From positions 372,001 through 436,000 of the forward strand of contig NZ_CP047452.1 of NCBI RefSeq assembly GCF_030440595.1: a stretch of DNA of 64,000 nt. Direction: 5' to 3'. Positions 35,954-44,956 of the stretch are shown here, piece after piece. The notes beneath the pieces are model-generated. The model did no database searches, had not been told where the DNA came from, and saw nothing but the letters and a program-made list of their open reading frames with translations. The position numbers and the translations under genes were made by a program. Within the stretch, counting starts at the first letter, position 1. Each line of letters begins with the position of its first letter. Source of the stretch: Corynebacterium glucuronolyticum DSM 44120. GTDB lineage: Bacteria; Actinomycetota; Actinomycetes; Mycobacteriales; Mycobacteriaceae.

Positions 35954-37177
35954 ATGAAAGCTCAAATAGTGGAACGACGACGACTAGTGATCCGCTTTTT
36001 TGGGATATGTGTGGTGCTTTTAGGGCTACTCGTTCTGTGGGGTTGTAGTGCTCACGAGCCGACAGACCCGAGAGTAGAGCGGAGCGCGGAATCAAAAAAT
36101 ATTCCCCTCCTCCCCATGGATGTCGCAGTATTCGGTGCTGCTACGCCCGCAATGGATTATTCGGCTAAAGATGTGTGGTTTCTCTCAAATGAAAAAGGCG
36201 AATACAAAGTAACAGAAAGGGAGCAGATTTATCCTCCGACCTTTGTCAGGGGCGTGGAGGACACGTTCGCCATTATGCAAGAGGGAAATCTCCTTTTGGT
36301 GAACAGAAACGGTGAGACCGTCGCTTCACTGCCATCAGGGATGGACTCGTGGGGCATGCTCAGAGGAACTCGATCCGAGGACGGTCGCTATGTGGCCATG
36401 CTTACCTACTCTGATGATGCCGATGCTGCTCTCGTATTAAGTGATGGGCAGCAGGCTAAAGCCCAACCTCATCCCCTTGAAGTAGGGGGCATGTATATAT
36501 CCAACGATGGGACCGTTTTTACTGCCACTCAAACCACGACATTAGACTCGTCGGACCGTTCCAACGAGTTTTGCATACGGTGGTTTTCATTAGACACAGA
36601 GATGGAATCGCAGTGTCTCTCCATGGCCGAAGGGCGCAATTTTAGCTTTGCAGTCGTTGGACTGATAGATAGAGAACCGTGGACACTCGTGTATTGGTAT
36701 TCCGATGATGATTCTGGTTTTAGCCTTTACAAATTTCGTGATGGCACGTGGGAGTTTGACCGGGAGCTGGAAGGGATGAAGATCGATCCACGTGAGACTG
36801 GATATATTGAGAGGGAGATGTACTACAGGGGCAGTGTGTATCTGCTCACGGATAAGCCCAGCATCATACGTTTCGCATTTCCTGATGGGAACACCACCAG
36901 TGTGAACATGGATTTCCAGGATTTGAGTGACCTCATGACTGGGACGATGATCTCCTCGACGATCGACAACAACATTGTTAGCCTCATTTTCTATCGCGAC
37001 AAGAATCTTGTGGCGGGGCAATATGTGAGTTCATTCAACGTTGAAGACCCGTCAAAGAGAGTTGGGCCGTGGGAGATTCCGCCGGAAGTAGTGGATTCAG
37101 GTGAGCCAAGTGTTCGTGCAGTTTATACGCTTTTCATCACCGACGAGAAAACTCGCTCGATGTTAGGGGCAGAATAG
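35954..37177 (+). CDS. Putative lipoprotein of unknown family
   Basis: A 407-residue exported protein. A basic start (KAQIVERRRLVIRF) and hydrophobic core end in LLVLWGC|SAHEP, a lipobox with an atypical Trp at -2. The body is rich in beta-strand-like alternation and Asp/Ser turns (about six SDD/DG turns), possibly a beta-propeller, but I recognise no domain. A shortened copy lies at 15917-16834, sharing the C-terminal KRVGPWEIPPE region. Lower GC and less biased codons than the surrounding hem genes suggest later arrival. Located between hemC and hemD, separated from hemC by the repeat array. The function is unknown. Confidence 0.72.
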   Translation: MKAQIVERRRLVIRFFGICVVLLGLLVLWGCSAHEPTDPRVERSAESKNIPLLPMDVAVFGAATPAMDYSAKDVWFLSNEKGEYKVTEREQIYPPTFVRGVEDTFAIMQEGNLLLVNRNGETVASLPSGMDSWGMLRGTRSEDGRYVAMLTYSDDADAALVLSDGQQAKAQPHPLEVGGMYISNDGTVFTATQTTTLDSSDRSNEFCIRWFSLDTEMESQCLSMAEGRNFSFAVVGLIDREPWTLVYWYSDDDSGFSLYKFRDGTWEFDRELEGMKIDPRETGYIEREMYYRGSVYLLTDKPSIIRFAFPDGNTTSVNMDFQDLSDLMTGTMISSTIDNNIVSLIFYRDKNLVAGQYVSSFNVEDPSKRVGPWEIPPEVVDSGEPSVRAVYTLFITDEKTRSMLGAE

Positions 37178-37182
37178 GGGCG

Positions 37183-37308
37183 GTGCGTGCCTCCGCTGAC
37201 GTCTTTGAGTTGAACGGCAGAACAATCGCAGAAGCCGTGACATACGTATCTGTGCTGGTGCCAGTCCTGAAAGGCGGAGCAGCAGGCGTGATAGCCAGCG
37301 GCGACTAA
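37183..37308 (+). CDS. Possible 41-residue hydrophobic peptide (weak call)
   Basis: A GTG frame of 41 residues directly behind the lipoprotein gene, with a polar N-terminal third and a hydrophobic remainder (AVTYVSVLVPVLKGGAAG). Its stop falls inside a small hairpin followed by TTTT. AGGGG lies only 2-3 bases before the GTG, a poor spacing. It could be a small membrane peptide, the tail of a lost gene, or chance. Confidence 0.25.
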   Translation: MRASADVFELNGRTIAEAVTYVSVLVPVLKGGAAGVIASGD

Positions 37309-37318
37309 GCGCTGTTTT
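37296..37318 (+). terminator. Weak terminator behind the lipoprotein gene
   Basis: A CAGCG / CGCTG five-base stem with a nine-base loop followed by TTTT. It lies between the lipoprotein gene and hemD. About 220 bases of unremarkable sequence follow before hemD. Confidence 0.45.
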
Positions 37319-37537
37319 CTATTTTCGTATGTTTTGAATTATCCTTTATTACCACATGCCCTCCTGGGAGGTTTGCAGAGGGTTCGGTTTTTGTTAGCCG
37401 GGCCAGTTCATTGCAGCGCGCAGGCAGGGCGTTTCCCTGGTTAGGGCGAAATGCGCACACGTGTTATAGGCACAGGCGAGAGTCGGCCGGGAAATGGTTG
37501 AGAAAGACGGACGAAGAGAAAGCAAAGATAGCGTTTT

Positions 37538-39241
37538 ATGGCAGGCGAAGAAGGCTCCAAGGTCGATGCATTGACGGAGTCTGCCCCGGAGAAGGGGCGG
37601 ATTACCTTCGTCGGTGCTGGTCCAGGCAACCCTGACCTGCTCACGGTCACTGCGCGCAACGTGCTGGCGAACACTGCCTATGCCCTCGTTGAGCCGTCGG
37701 TTTCTGACGGCGTAACCGCGGTAATCGGGGCTGAGTTGCCCGTGCCGCCGCAGAAGAAAAAGGAGGCCGAGGAGGCCTACGAAAAGCTGTGTGCGGAGGC
37801 GAAGGCAGGGGGCGCACGCCGTCGCCCGCCGCGGCCGGCACCGCCAACGGCAGCAGAGATTACACAGATGCCCGCAGCGGACCCGGATAAGTCCGCCGAT
37901 TGGCTGAAGCAGAAGTCGGATGAGGGGATCGACGTGGTGCGGGTTGTCAATGGCAATCCGCTGTCCAACCCGGCGGTTCTCGCGGAGATCAACACCGTGA
38001 CGGAGCGTGGCCTCGATTTCCACATCGTGCCGGGAATGAGTCTCCCGGCGACGGTGCCGATGTTCGCGGGTATCACGCTGGACTCGAATTATACAAAGGT
38101 GGATCTCACCCGCGATGAGCAGGTGAATTGGAAGGGTCTGGCATCCGCGCCGCAGCCACTGGTGCTGCAGGCGGAGGCCGAGCACCTGCCCACCATTTCT
38201 GAGAAGCTGCAGGCAGAGGGGCTGCCGAGCGTGACACCGGCGACGGTGACCGTGCACGGCACCACGCGCCTGCAGCGCACGCACGACACGACGCTCGCGA
38301 ACCTCGGCAAGCTCGACGGTGACCTGCCGGGCGAACTCGTCGTCACGTTGGGCAAGGGCGTCGATGACCGCACGAAATACTCCTGGTGGGAGTCTCGCCC
38401 GCTGTACGGCTGGCGCGTCCTCGTGCCGCGTTCGAAGGAGCAGGCCGGCCCGATGTCGGCACGCCTTGCGTCCCACGGCGCGATCCCGCAGGAGGTGCCC
38501 ACGATTTCTGTGGAGCCGCCGCGCAACCCCGCGCAGATGGATCGAGCGATCAAGGGCATCGTTGAGGGCCGCTACGAGTGGGTTGTTCTCACCAGCGTCA
38601 ACGCAGTGAAGGCCCTGTGGCGCAAGGTGACCGCGTTCGGTCTGGATGCGCGCAGCTTCGCGGGCGTGAAGTTCGCTGCTGTGGGTGCCAAGACGGCCGA
38701 GAAGATTGCCTCCCTGGGCATCACGCCGGAGCTCATGCCGTCGGCGCGGAAGCAGAACGCGCACGGCTTGGTCGAAGTATTTCCGGAGTACGACGAGGAC
38801 ATCGACCCCGTCGGCCGCGTCTTCATGCCGCGCGCCGATATTGCGACGGACGTCGTGGCCGAGGGCCTGCGCGGTCTGGGCTGGGAAGTGGACGATATCA
38901 CCGCCTACCGCACGGTTCGCGCCGCGCCGCCGAGCGTGGAAATCCGTGACATGATCAAGTCCGGTGGCTTTGACGCTGTCTGTTTCACCAGTTCTTCCAC
39001 GGTGAAGAACCTGGTGGGCATCGCCGGCAAGCCGCATTCCCGCACGATCATCGCCTGCATCGGCCCGGCCACCGCCGCCACCGCCAAGGAGATGGGGCTG
39101 CGCGTCGATGTTGTTCCGGAGACCGCGTCCATCGTCTCGCTTGTCGACGCGCTAGCTGACCACGTGGCTGGTCTTCGTGCTGCGGGTACGCTCCCCGCGC
39201 CGAGGAAGAAGCGTCGGACTCGCAAGAAGAACACGCAATAG
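37538..39241 (+). CDS. hemD: Uroporphyrinogen-III synthase with degenerate N-terminal methyltransferase-like domain
   Basis: A 567-residue fusion. The C-terminal ~260 residues (from [18 protein letters not shown]) are HemD, which cyclises hydroxymethylbilane to uroporphyrinogen [24 protein letters not shown] and [13 protein letters not shown] are typical. The N-terminal ~280 residues resemble uroporphyrinogen-III methyltransferase (SUMT): [13 protein letters not shown] at 25-37 is the SAM loop. The canonical GGDPFVFGRG block is replaced by [10 protein letters not shown], and a Pro/Arg-rich insert breaks the domain, so methylation is doubtful. A basic tail (KKRRTRKKN) ends the protein. hemB starts 13 bases downstream. 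Confidence 0.9.
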   Translation: MAGEEGSKVDALTESAPEKGRITFVGAGPGNPDLLTVTARNVLANTAYALVEPSVSDGVTAVIGAELPVPPQKKKEAEEAYEKLCAEAKAGGARRRPPRPAPPTAAEITQMPAADPDKSADWLKQKSDEGIDVVRVVNGNPLSNPAVLAEINTVTERGLDFHIVPGMSLPATVPMFAGITLDSNYTKVDLTRDEQVNWKGLASAPQPLVLQAEAEHLPTISEKLQAEGLPSVTPATVTVHGTTRLQRTHDTTLANLGKLDGDLPGELVVTLGKGVDDRTKYSWWESRPLYGWRVLVPRSKEQAGPMSARLASHGAIPQEVPTISVEPPRNPAQMDRAIKGIVEGRYEWVVLTSVNAVKALWRKVTAFGLDARSFAGVKFAAVGAKTAEKIASLGITPELMPSARKQNAHGLVEVFPEYDEDIDPVGRVFMPRADIATDVVAEGLRGLGWEVDDITAYRTVRAAPPSVEIRDMIKSGGFDAVCFTSSSTVKNLVGIAGKPHSRTIIACIGPATAATAKEMGLRVDVVPETASIVSLVDALADHVAGLRAAGTLPAPRKKRRTRKKNTQ

Positions 39242-39254
39242 TAGGGTAGGGGGC

Positions 39255-40226
39255 ATGACTAAGCTGACGTTTCGTCCCCGACGCCTTCGCGTAAACCCCG
39301 CCATGCGGGAGCTGACAGCGGAGACGCATCTCCACCGTTCTGACCTGATTTACCCGATGTTCGTGGCCGAGGGAATCGACTCCCCACAGGAGATCTCCTC
39401 CATGCCCGGGCAGTACCAGCACACGCTTGACTCCCTGGTGAAAGCCGTCGAAGAGGCGGCTAACGCCGGCGTGCTCTGCGTCGACCTGTTCGGCATTCCC
39501 ACCCACAAGGATGCCACCGGCTCCCAGGCGTGGGCGGAAGACGGAATCCTCAACAAGGGCGTTGCCCGGCTGCGCCAGGAGTTCGGCGACGATGTCCTCG
39601 TCATGGCCGATACCTGCCTCGACGAGTTCACCGACCACGGCCACTGTGGCGTGGTGACGGAGGATGGACGCGTCGACAACGATCCGACGGTGGAGCTCTA
39701 CCAGAAGATGGCGGTCTCCCAGGCGCGCGCCGGCGCCCACATCGTCAGCCCCTCGGGCATGATGGACGGCCAGATCAGCGCGATCCGCGATGCTCTCGAT
39801 GAGAACGGCTTCGAGGACGTCGCTATCATGGCCTACTCGGCCAAGTACGCCTCTGCGTTCTACGGCCCGTTCCGTGAGGCCGTGGACTCTTCGCTCAAGG
39901 GCGACCGCAAGACCTACCAGCAGGATCCGCGCAACTTCCGCGAGTCCATCAAGGAAGTGGAACTGGATATCGCCGAGGGCGCGGATATGGTCATGGTGAA
40001 GCCGGGCCTGCCGTACCTCGACGTTCTTGCAGCTGTTGCTGAAATGTCCACCGTTCCCGTGGCGAGCTACCAGGTCTCCGGCGAATACGCGATGATCGAG
40101 GCTGCGGCGGCCAATGGCTGGATCGACCGCGATAGGATCATTATGGAATCCTTGTCTTCCATCAAGCGCGCAGGCGCAGATCAGATTCTCACATACTACG
40201 CAGTAGAGGTAGCAAAGAAACTGTGA
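39255..40226 (+). CDS. hemB: Delta-aminolevulinic acid dehydratase (porphobilinogen synthase)
   Basis: Condenses two 5-aminolevulinate molecules to porphobilinogen, 323 residues. Catalytic lysines lie in [16 protein letters not shown] and [12 protein letters not shown]. The metal-binding stretch reads [14 protein letters not shown], keeping two of the three Cys of zinc enzymes (the middle one is Asp), which suggests a mixed or Mg-dependent type. I start at ATG 39255, four bases after a GGGGG ribosome site; an upstream extension lies within hemD. The following membrane protein gene overlaps by four bases. Confidence 0.94.
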   Translation: MTKLTFRPRRLRVNPAMRELTAETHLHRSDLIYPMFVAEGIDSPQEISSMPGQYQHTLDSLVKAVEEAANAGVLCVDLFGIPTHKDATGSQAWAEDGILNKGVARLRQEFGDDVLVMADTCLDEFTDHGHCGVVTEDGRVDNDPTVELYQKMAVSQARAGAHIVSPSGMMDGQISAIRDALDENGFEDVAIMAYSAKYASAFYGPFREAVDSSLKGDRKTYQQDPRNFRESIKEVELDIAEGADMVMVKPGLPYLDVLAAVAEMSTVPVASYQVSGEYAMIEAAAANGWIDRDRIIMESLSSIKRAGADQILTYYAVEVAKKL

Positions 40227-40750
40227 CAACCACCGACGAGCAGACCATCCCCGCTACCGTAACGCTCGCGTTGCGGTGCTGGGCGGTGTTAGCCGGCGCA
40301 AAGTTCTTGGCACTCGTGTTCCAGGGCGTTGCCGGCCTGTACCCGCAATCCGCAGCACGGGAGACGCTAGGGGAGAACATCCCCGAGGGCATCGATCCTG
40401 CGGTTTATGCCAAGTTGGCTGGATTCACGGGTCTGGTTCTCAATTCCGCTTTTGGCTTGCTCTTCGCTGGGCTCATCGGCTTCTTCGCCTACCGGGTATG
40501 GCAGGGCAAGAAGCAGGCGTTTTCTGCTAATTTCACCCTCCAGCTGTTCAGCGGCATCCTCATCATCGACGCAGCGATGGGGATCACCGTCGCCACGGCG
40601 TTGGGTGTTCCCACATGGTTGACGCTGGCTATCGGCTGGGTGCAGATTCTCATCCTTGTCTCTGCGGTGATGGGCATCTACTTCAGCACTCGACATGACA
40701 CGCGGACGTGGGTGGAAGCCCACCGCGAAATAGAGCAGAGGAGGCGATAA
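40223..40750 (+). CDS. Conserved membrane protein of the heme cluster (1)
   Basis: A 175-residue protein with four hydrophobic segments near residues 18-35, 70-92, 105-128 and 132-152, and a charged C-terminal tail. GTG start overlapping the hemB stop by four bases. No domain is recognised. C. glutamicum carries small membrane genes at this place between hemB and hemE, as I remember it, so it belongs to the conserved cluster. Function unknown. Confidence 0.78.
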   Translation: MTTTDEQTIPATVTLALRCWAVLAGAKFLALVFQGVAGLYPQSAARETLGENIPEGIDPAVYAKLAGFTGLVLNSAFGLLFAGLIGFFAYRVWQGKKQAFSANFTLQLFSGILIIDAAMGITVATALGVPTWLTLAIGWVQILILVSAVMGIYFSTRHDTRTWVEAHREIEQRRR

Positions 40751-40751
40751 C

Positions 40752-41228
40752 ATGCCAGAGATGTTCCCCTCCATGTACAGGCCGGAAATGAATAATAACC
40801 GGCCGACACCGACGGGCTATCCAGCCTCATTGACGGCCAGCTTCTTCCTGTTCATCATCACGGCCATCCTCATGATGGTGGCGGGCCTTGTCCTTGCCAC
40901 CTCGGGGTACACGGGTCCGATAGATGTGGACCCTAGTTTCCGTGTCGTCGTCGTCCGCAACCAGAAGATTGTGGCCATCTTCAACATTGTGGTGGCACTC
41001 ATTATCTCCATCCTGGCCTCGCAGCTGCGCCGTGGTTCCACCATGTCGCGACGCTGGCTGGCGATTGTCGCGCTGGTAGCCGTCATCGGCAATCTCATCG
41101 CCTTTGTGGTGAAAGCAGGCGGTTTTGTTTTGGGAGTCATCCCCGTTCTGTTGGCTTTCGCTGCGCTGCTCATGTACACCTCGACGGCATCGGCGTATTT
41201 TGATCGCATCCGAGGTCTGAATGACTGA
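40752..41228 (+). CDS. Conserved membrane protein of the heme cluster (2)
   Basis: A 158-residue protein with four membrane segments, near residues 27-50, 72-90, 98-117 and 120-142, and a short polar N-terminus. It starts one base after the previous stop and ends eight bases inside the next gene, so the run from hemB to the P-type ATPase homologue is translationally coupled. No motif is seen. Confidence 0.78.
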   Translation: MPEMFPSMYRPEMNNNRPTPTGYPASLTASFFLFIITAILMMVAGLVLATSGYTGPIDVDPSFRVVVVRNQKIVAIFNIVVALIISILASQLRRGSTMSRRWLAIVALVAVIGNLIAFVVKAGGFVLGVIPVLLAFAALLMYTSTASAYFDRIRGLND

Positions 41229-43812
41229 CCTGAATTCTGTCGGCGAGCGTATCGCAGAGGCTAAGGCTGCCGCTGCCAAGATCGGCATTCACTATGATCG
41301 CCCGCGCAGACACAGCATCCGCGTCACCGATCCAGATCAGCCCTGGCGGGGAAATAACCTGACAAGCTACGGTCTGGAGATCGAGGGCCTCAACAACTCC
41401 GCCGATGTCTCCCAGGTCATCCGCCTGCTCGAGGAGTCGCCGGGTGTCCAGGTGAGCCTCAACTTCCTCAACTCCGTTGCGTGGGTGACGGCTCCCGATA
41501 TTGTCTCGCCGTCGTTCCTCATTGAGCGCCTCAAGGAGAGCGGTTTTGAAGCCCAGCTCACCCCTGGTTCCCTCCAGCGGCGCGCGCGCCACCGTGATCT
41601 GTCGGAGCACACGCGCTTCATCCGTGAGCACGCGCCCGTAGGGGCTTTTCGACGCTATGGTCGTCTTCCTCGCTCCGAAGAGTTACGGCTCCAGCGCCTC
41701 CGCTCGGCAACGGCTCCCGAGCGTTCGTCTGGTTTTCTCCGCGCCAGGCATCCCATTGCCCACCGCGACGAGGCCACAGGCTACGAGGTGTTGTTCACCG
41801 CCCGCGAGTTGATCACCAAGTGGCGGCTCATCATCAGTGTCATTTTTACGCTGCCCATCCTCATCATGAGCTACAGCGAATCGCTGCAGTTCGACTACTG
41901 GCAGTACGCTTGCCTGGCGCTGGCAATCCCCGTTGTCACGTACTGTGCGTGGCCGTTCCACCGCGCTGCCCTCGGCGGTTTCCGCCGTGGCATGTCGGCG
42001 CTTGATGCGGCGAGCTCGTTGGCGATTATCGCCGCCTTTTGTTGGAGTATTTTCCTCCTCGCCTGCACCCCTGCGGGAAGTATCGGCTGGGAGTCCACGC
42101 CAAGCATGTTCGCCTACGATTACCGGCGCATCACCGATGGCGAGCTGTTTCTCGACGTGGCCTGCGGCACGACCGTGCTGCTCCTCTTCGGCCGCATCCT
42201 TTCCAGGCGGACCCGCTCGAATCTGTTGGAGGATTGGTCACAGCGCGAGGTTATCACTGATGTCCCCGTAACCGTTGTGCGCCGAAGCCACAAGACAGGT
42301 AAGCCCACCCGCACGACGCTGCCGATCTCCGAGGTTCGTAACGGCGATGACATCATCGTGCCCACTGGTGCCATGATCCCTGCTGACGGCTACGTCATCG
42401 GTGGTGCCGGCGAGGTGGAGCACACCTTTATCCACAACGGCACCCGCTACCGTGTAAAAGTCAACTCCCAGGTTTTTGCCGGTTCCCTCAACCAGGGTGG
42501 GCCACTGAAGATCCGAGTCACCAAGACAGGATCGCAGACCCGATTGGCCGGTATCAGGCGCTGGCTGGCGCAGGCGACGCAGTACTCCAATCGTTCCACC
42601 TATATCGCCACCAAGTCCGCCTCGATGCTGGTCCCGGCGGCGCTCACCATCGCCGTCTTGGATTTCGGGCTGTGGTGGCTGATTTCCAACAACCTCAACG
42701 CCTCCTTCGCCTCAGCACTCGCCGTGCTTGCATCCGTGGGGCCGGTCGCCATGGCCTTGTCCACATCGCTGGCGATGCGGTTGGGACTGGAAAACTGTGC
42801 GCGTAAAGGCATCCTCGTGCGCAACACGGAGACGATGCGCAAGCTCGACGATGTCGATACCGTCATCTTCAACAGGGTAGGCACGCTCGCCACCGGCGAA
42901 CCGACCGTCGAGTCGATCACCGCCGCCCGTGGCGAGGATTCGGAGCTTGTCCTCCGCGTTGCCGGGGCACTAGCAATGGAGTCCCAACACCCCGCCTCGC
43001 GCGCCATCGTCCGCGCCGCCCGCGAGGCTCGCGATGCCGGCACGGGTGGCGACGACATCCCGCACTGGATTGACGTGGACGATCTCACCGTCACGAATGC
43101 GGGATCGTTTGTCGGCATGGTCACCATCCCCAATAAGGACGGCGAGCTCGTCACCGTCGACGCCGAGTTGTGGCGCCCGCGCGAGCTTTCTGAACTGCAT
43201 GGCCGCCTCGGCTCCGTCGCCATCTCCGGTGGTGCCCCGCTGATTGTTAACTGGGACGGCAAGACCCGCGGTGTCATCCTCCTCCACGACACGATCAAGG
43301 AGGATGCCGAGGAATCCATTGAAGACCTGGAGACAATGGGTCTGGAGACGATCATGATCTCCCGCGATATCTACCCCGTGGCGCGACGGTTCGCCGACAC
43401 CCTCGGCGTGTCCAAGGTCCTTGCCGGCATTGCTCCCGGCAAGAAGGATCTCGCCGTCCGCAGCGTCCACACAGCCGGCGCCAATGTCGCGATGATTGGC
43501 GATTCCTCCGTCCTCTCCTGCCTGCGCGTCGCCGATGTAGGTGTGCTGTTCGGCACCGGCGAGTCCCTGAACACGAAGGAAGCGGACGTGGTCCTATTCC
43601 GCGACGATGCCCGCTCCATCCCGGAGATGATGGCCTTGGCGCGCCGGGTATCGGCTGTGGCGGACAGGAACATTGTCTTTGCCTGGGCCTATAACATTGC
43701 CGCGATGGTTGCGTCCATCGCCGGTGTGCTGCATCCGATGGTTGCCACGCTGCTCATGGTGGGTTCCTCCCTCGTGATTGAGGGGGTCTCGTCCCGCGTG
43801 CGAAACTATTAG
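41221..43812 (+). CDS. P1B-type ATPase homologue lacking all catalytic and metal-site residues (pseudoenzyme)
   Basis: An 863-residue protein with full P1B heavy-metal ATPase architecture: an HMA-like N-terminal domain (about 48-115), membrane helices, actuator, P/N domains and C-terminal helices. Every key motif is changed. The HMA GMTCxxC is GLNNSAD (56-62), the actuator TGE is NGT (406-408), and the membrane CPC is GPV (507-509). The phosphorylated Asp of DKTGT is Asn in NRVGT (551), and GDGIND is GDSSVLS (760 on). The His-Pro of the N domain is kept (590-591). The frame is intact and coupled to its neighbours, so it is probably a maintained pseudoenzyme, not a decaying gene. A scaffold or sensor role in heme/metal handling is inference. 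Confidence 0.88.
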   Translation: MTDLNSVGERIAEAKAAAAKIGIHYDRPRRHSIRVTDPDQPWRGNNLTSYGLEIEGLNNSADVSQVIRLLEESPGVQVSLNFLNSVAWVTAPDIVSPSFLIERLKESGFEAQLTPGSLQRRARHRDLSEHTRFIREHAPVGAFRRYGRLPRSEELRLQRLRSATAPERSSGFLRARHPIAHRDEATGYEVLFTARELITKWRLIISVIFTLPILIMSYSESLQFDYWQYACLALAIPVVTYCAWPFHRAALGGFRRGMSALDAASSLAIIAAFCWSIFLLACTPAGSIGWESTPSMFAYDYRRITDGELFLDVACGTTVLLLFGRILSRRTRSNLLEDWSQREVITDVPVTVVRRSHKTGKPTRTTLPISEVRNGDDIIVPTGAMIPADGYVIGGAGEVEHTFIHNGTRYRVKVNSQVFAGSLNQGGPLKIRVTKTGSQTRLAGIRRWLAQATQYSNRSTYIATKSASMLVPAALTIAVLDFGLWWLISNNLNASFASALAVLASVGPVAMALSTSLAMRLGLENCARKGILVRNTETMRKLDDVDTVIFNRVGTLATGEPTVESITAARGEDSELVLRVAGALAMESQHPASRAIVRAAREARDAGTGGDDIPHWIDVDDLTVTNAGSFVGMVTIPNKDGELVTVDAELWRPRELSELHGRLGSVAISGGAPLIVNWDGKTRGVILLHDTIKEDAEESIEDLETMGLETIMISRDIYPVARRFADTLGVSKVLAGIAPGKKDLAVRSVHTAGANVAMIGDSSVLSCLRVADVGVLFGTGESLNTKEADVVLFRDDARSIPEMMALARRVSAVADRNIVFAWAYNIAAMVASIAGVLHPMVATLLMVGSSLVIEGVSSRVRNY

Positions 43813-43814
43813 GG

Positions 43815-43820
43815 CACAAT
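43815..43820 (+). promoter_or_regulatory. Candidate -10 element of hemE, leaderless
   Basis: CACAAT followed by GGGGGG ends eight bases before ATG 43829. It is nearly identical to the mshA arrangement but with C in place of T at the first position. Confidence 0.4.
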
Positions 43821-43828
43821 GGGGGGTT

Positions 43829-44881
43829 ATGAACCGCAGACAGCTGACCCATGCACCGCTACTTCAAGCCGCCCGCGGCGAAACCCCCGACCACACCCCT
43901 GTGTGGTTCATGCGCCAGGCGGGGCGCAGCCTCCCCGAATACCGTGAGATCCGCGCAAATATAGGGATGCTCGACTCCTGTTTTAACCCGGAGCTTCTCG
44001 CCGAGATCACCCTGCAGCCCGTGCGCCGACACGGCGTCGACGGCGCGATCCTATTCTCGGACATCGTCGTCCCACTGAAGGCCGCCGGTGTAAATCTGGA
44101 TATCATCCCCGGCCGTGGCCCCGTCCTCGATCATCCGCTGCGCACTCGCGCCGATATCGAGGCACTGCCGGTTCTCGAGCACGAGATCACCGAGGTGGCG
44201 CAGGGCATCGAGATCATCCTCGACGAGCTGACGGATACGCAGACGCTCATCGGCTTCGTCGGTGCGCCGTTCACTCTGGCGAGCTACCTCGTAGAAGGTG
44301 GCCCGAGCAAGAACCACATTCACACGAAGGCCCTCATGCACAATGAGCCGGAGACGTGGAAACTGCTCATGGAGAAGATCACCGCCACGGTGACGGCCTT
44401 CCTGCAGACGCAGATGCACGCAGGTATCGACGCCATGCAGCTTTTCGACTCCTGGGCCGGCTTCCTGTCCGAGCACGATTACCGCAGCTACGTGCAGCCA
44501 TACTCCGCCCAGATCCTGGAGGCGGCACAGGGTATCCCGCGCATTCACTTCGGCGTAGGCACGGGCGAGTTGCTCCCAGACATGGCGGCCGCCGGCGCCG
44601 ATGTAGTCGGCGTGGATTGGCGTGTACCCCTGGATCGGGCGGCCGAGCGTATCCATCGCGTGTCCGGCCGAGCCACGGGCCTGCAGGGCAACCTCGATCC
44701 GGCAATCCTCTTCGCAGGCGAAAAGACCATTGCCGATGAGATCGCGCGCATTACGTCAGAAGCCAATGCTGCTATCAGCTCCGGTGATGCTGTTGGGCAC
44801 ATTTTTAACCTGGGGCACGGTGTTCTCCCGGAAACAGACCCAGATGTCATCACCCGTGCTGTGGAATTGATACATCGCTAG
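43829..44881 (+). CDS. hemE: Uroporphyrinogen decarboxylase
   Basis: Decarboxylates uroporphyrinogen III to coproporphyrinogen III, 350 residues. Signature WFMRQAGRSLPEYRE lies near the N-terminus, with GFVGAPFTLASYLVEGG, DSWAGFLSE and HFGVGTGELLP further on. I start at ATG 43829, 16 bases after the ATPase homologue, as family members start with a short polar segment before the APLLQAARGE helix. No gene follows for 1.6 kb, although hemY is normally next in this cluster. Confidence 0.94.
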   Translation: MNRRQLTHAPLLQAARGETPDHTPVWFMRQAGRSLPEYREIRANIGMLDSCFNPELLAEITLQPVRRHGVDGAILFSDIVVPLKAAGVNLDIIPGRGPVLDHPLRTRADIEALPVLEHEITEVAQGIEIILDELTDTQTLIGFVGAPFTLASYLVEGGPSKNHIHTKALMHNEPETWKLLMEKITATVTAFLQTQMHAGIDAMQLFDSWAGFLSEHDYRSYVQPYSAQILEAAQGIPRIHFGVGTGELLPDMAAAGADVVGVDWRVPLDRAAERIHRVSGRATGLQGNLDPAILFAGEKTIADEIARITSEANAAISSGDAVGHIFNLGHGVLPETDPDVITRAVELIHR

Positions 44882-44944
44882 TGCTGCTACAAGTAGGAAA
44901 TTCCTAGGTTCCACGTGCCTTCGCGCCATGTGTCCCGCGCGGCA

Positions 44945-44953
44945 TATACTGGG
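44945..44953 (+). promoter_or_regulatory. Promoter -10 (TATACTGGG) in front of the candidate RNA
   Basis: TATACT plus a GGG extension resembles a strong corynebacterial -10. Transcription would begin near 44957. The -35 is weak (TTCGCG-like around 44920). It lies 64 bases behind hemE. Between them TAGGAAATTCCTA (44894-44906) is a 6-1-6 palindrome that could be an operator. Confidence 0.5.
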
Positions 44954-44956
44954 AAC

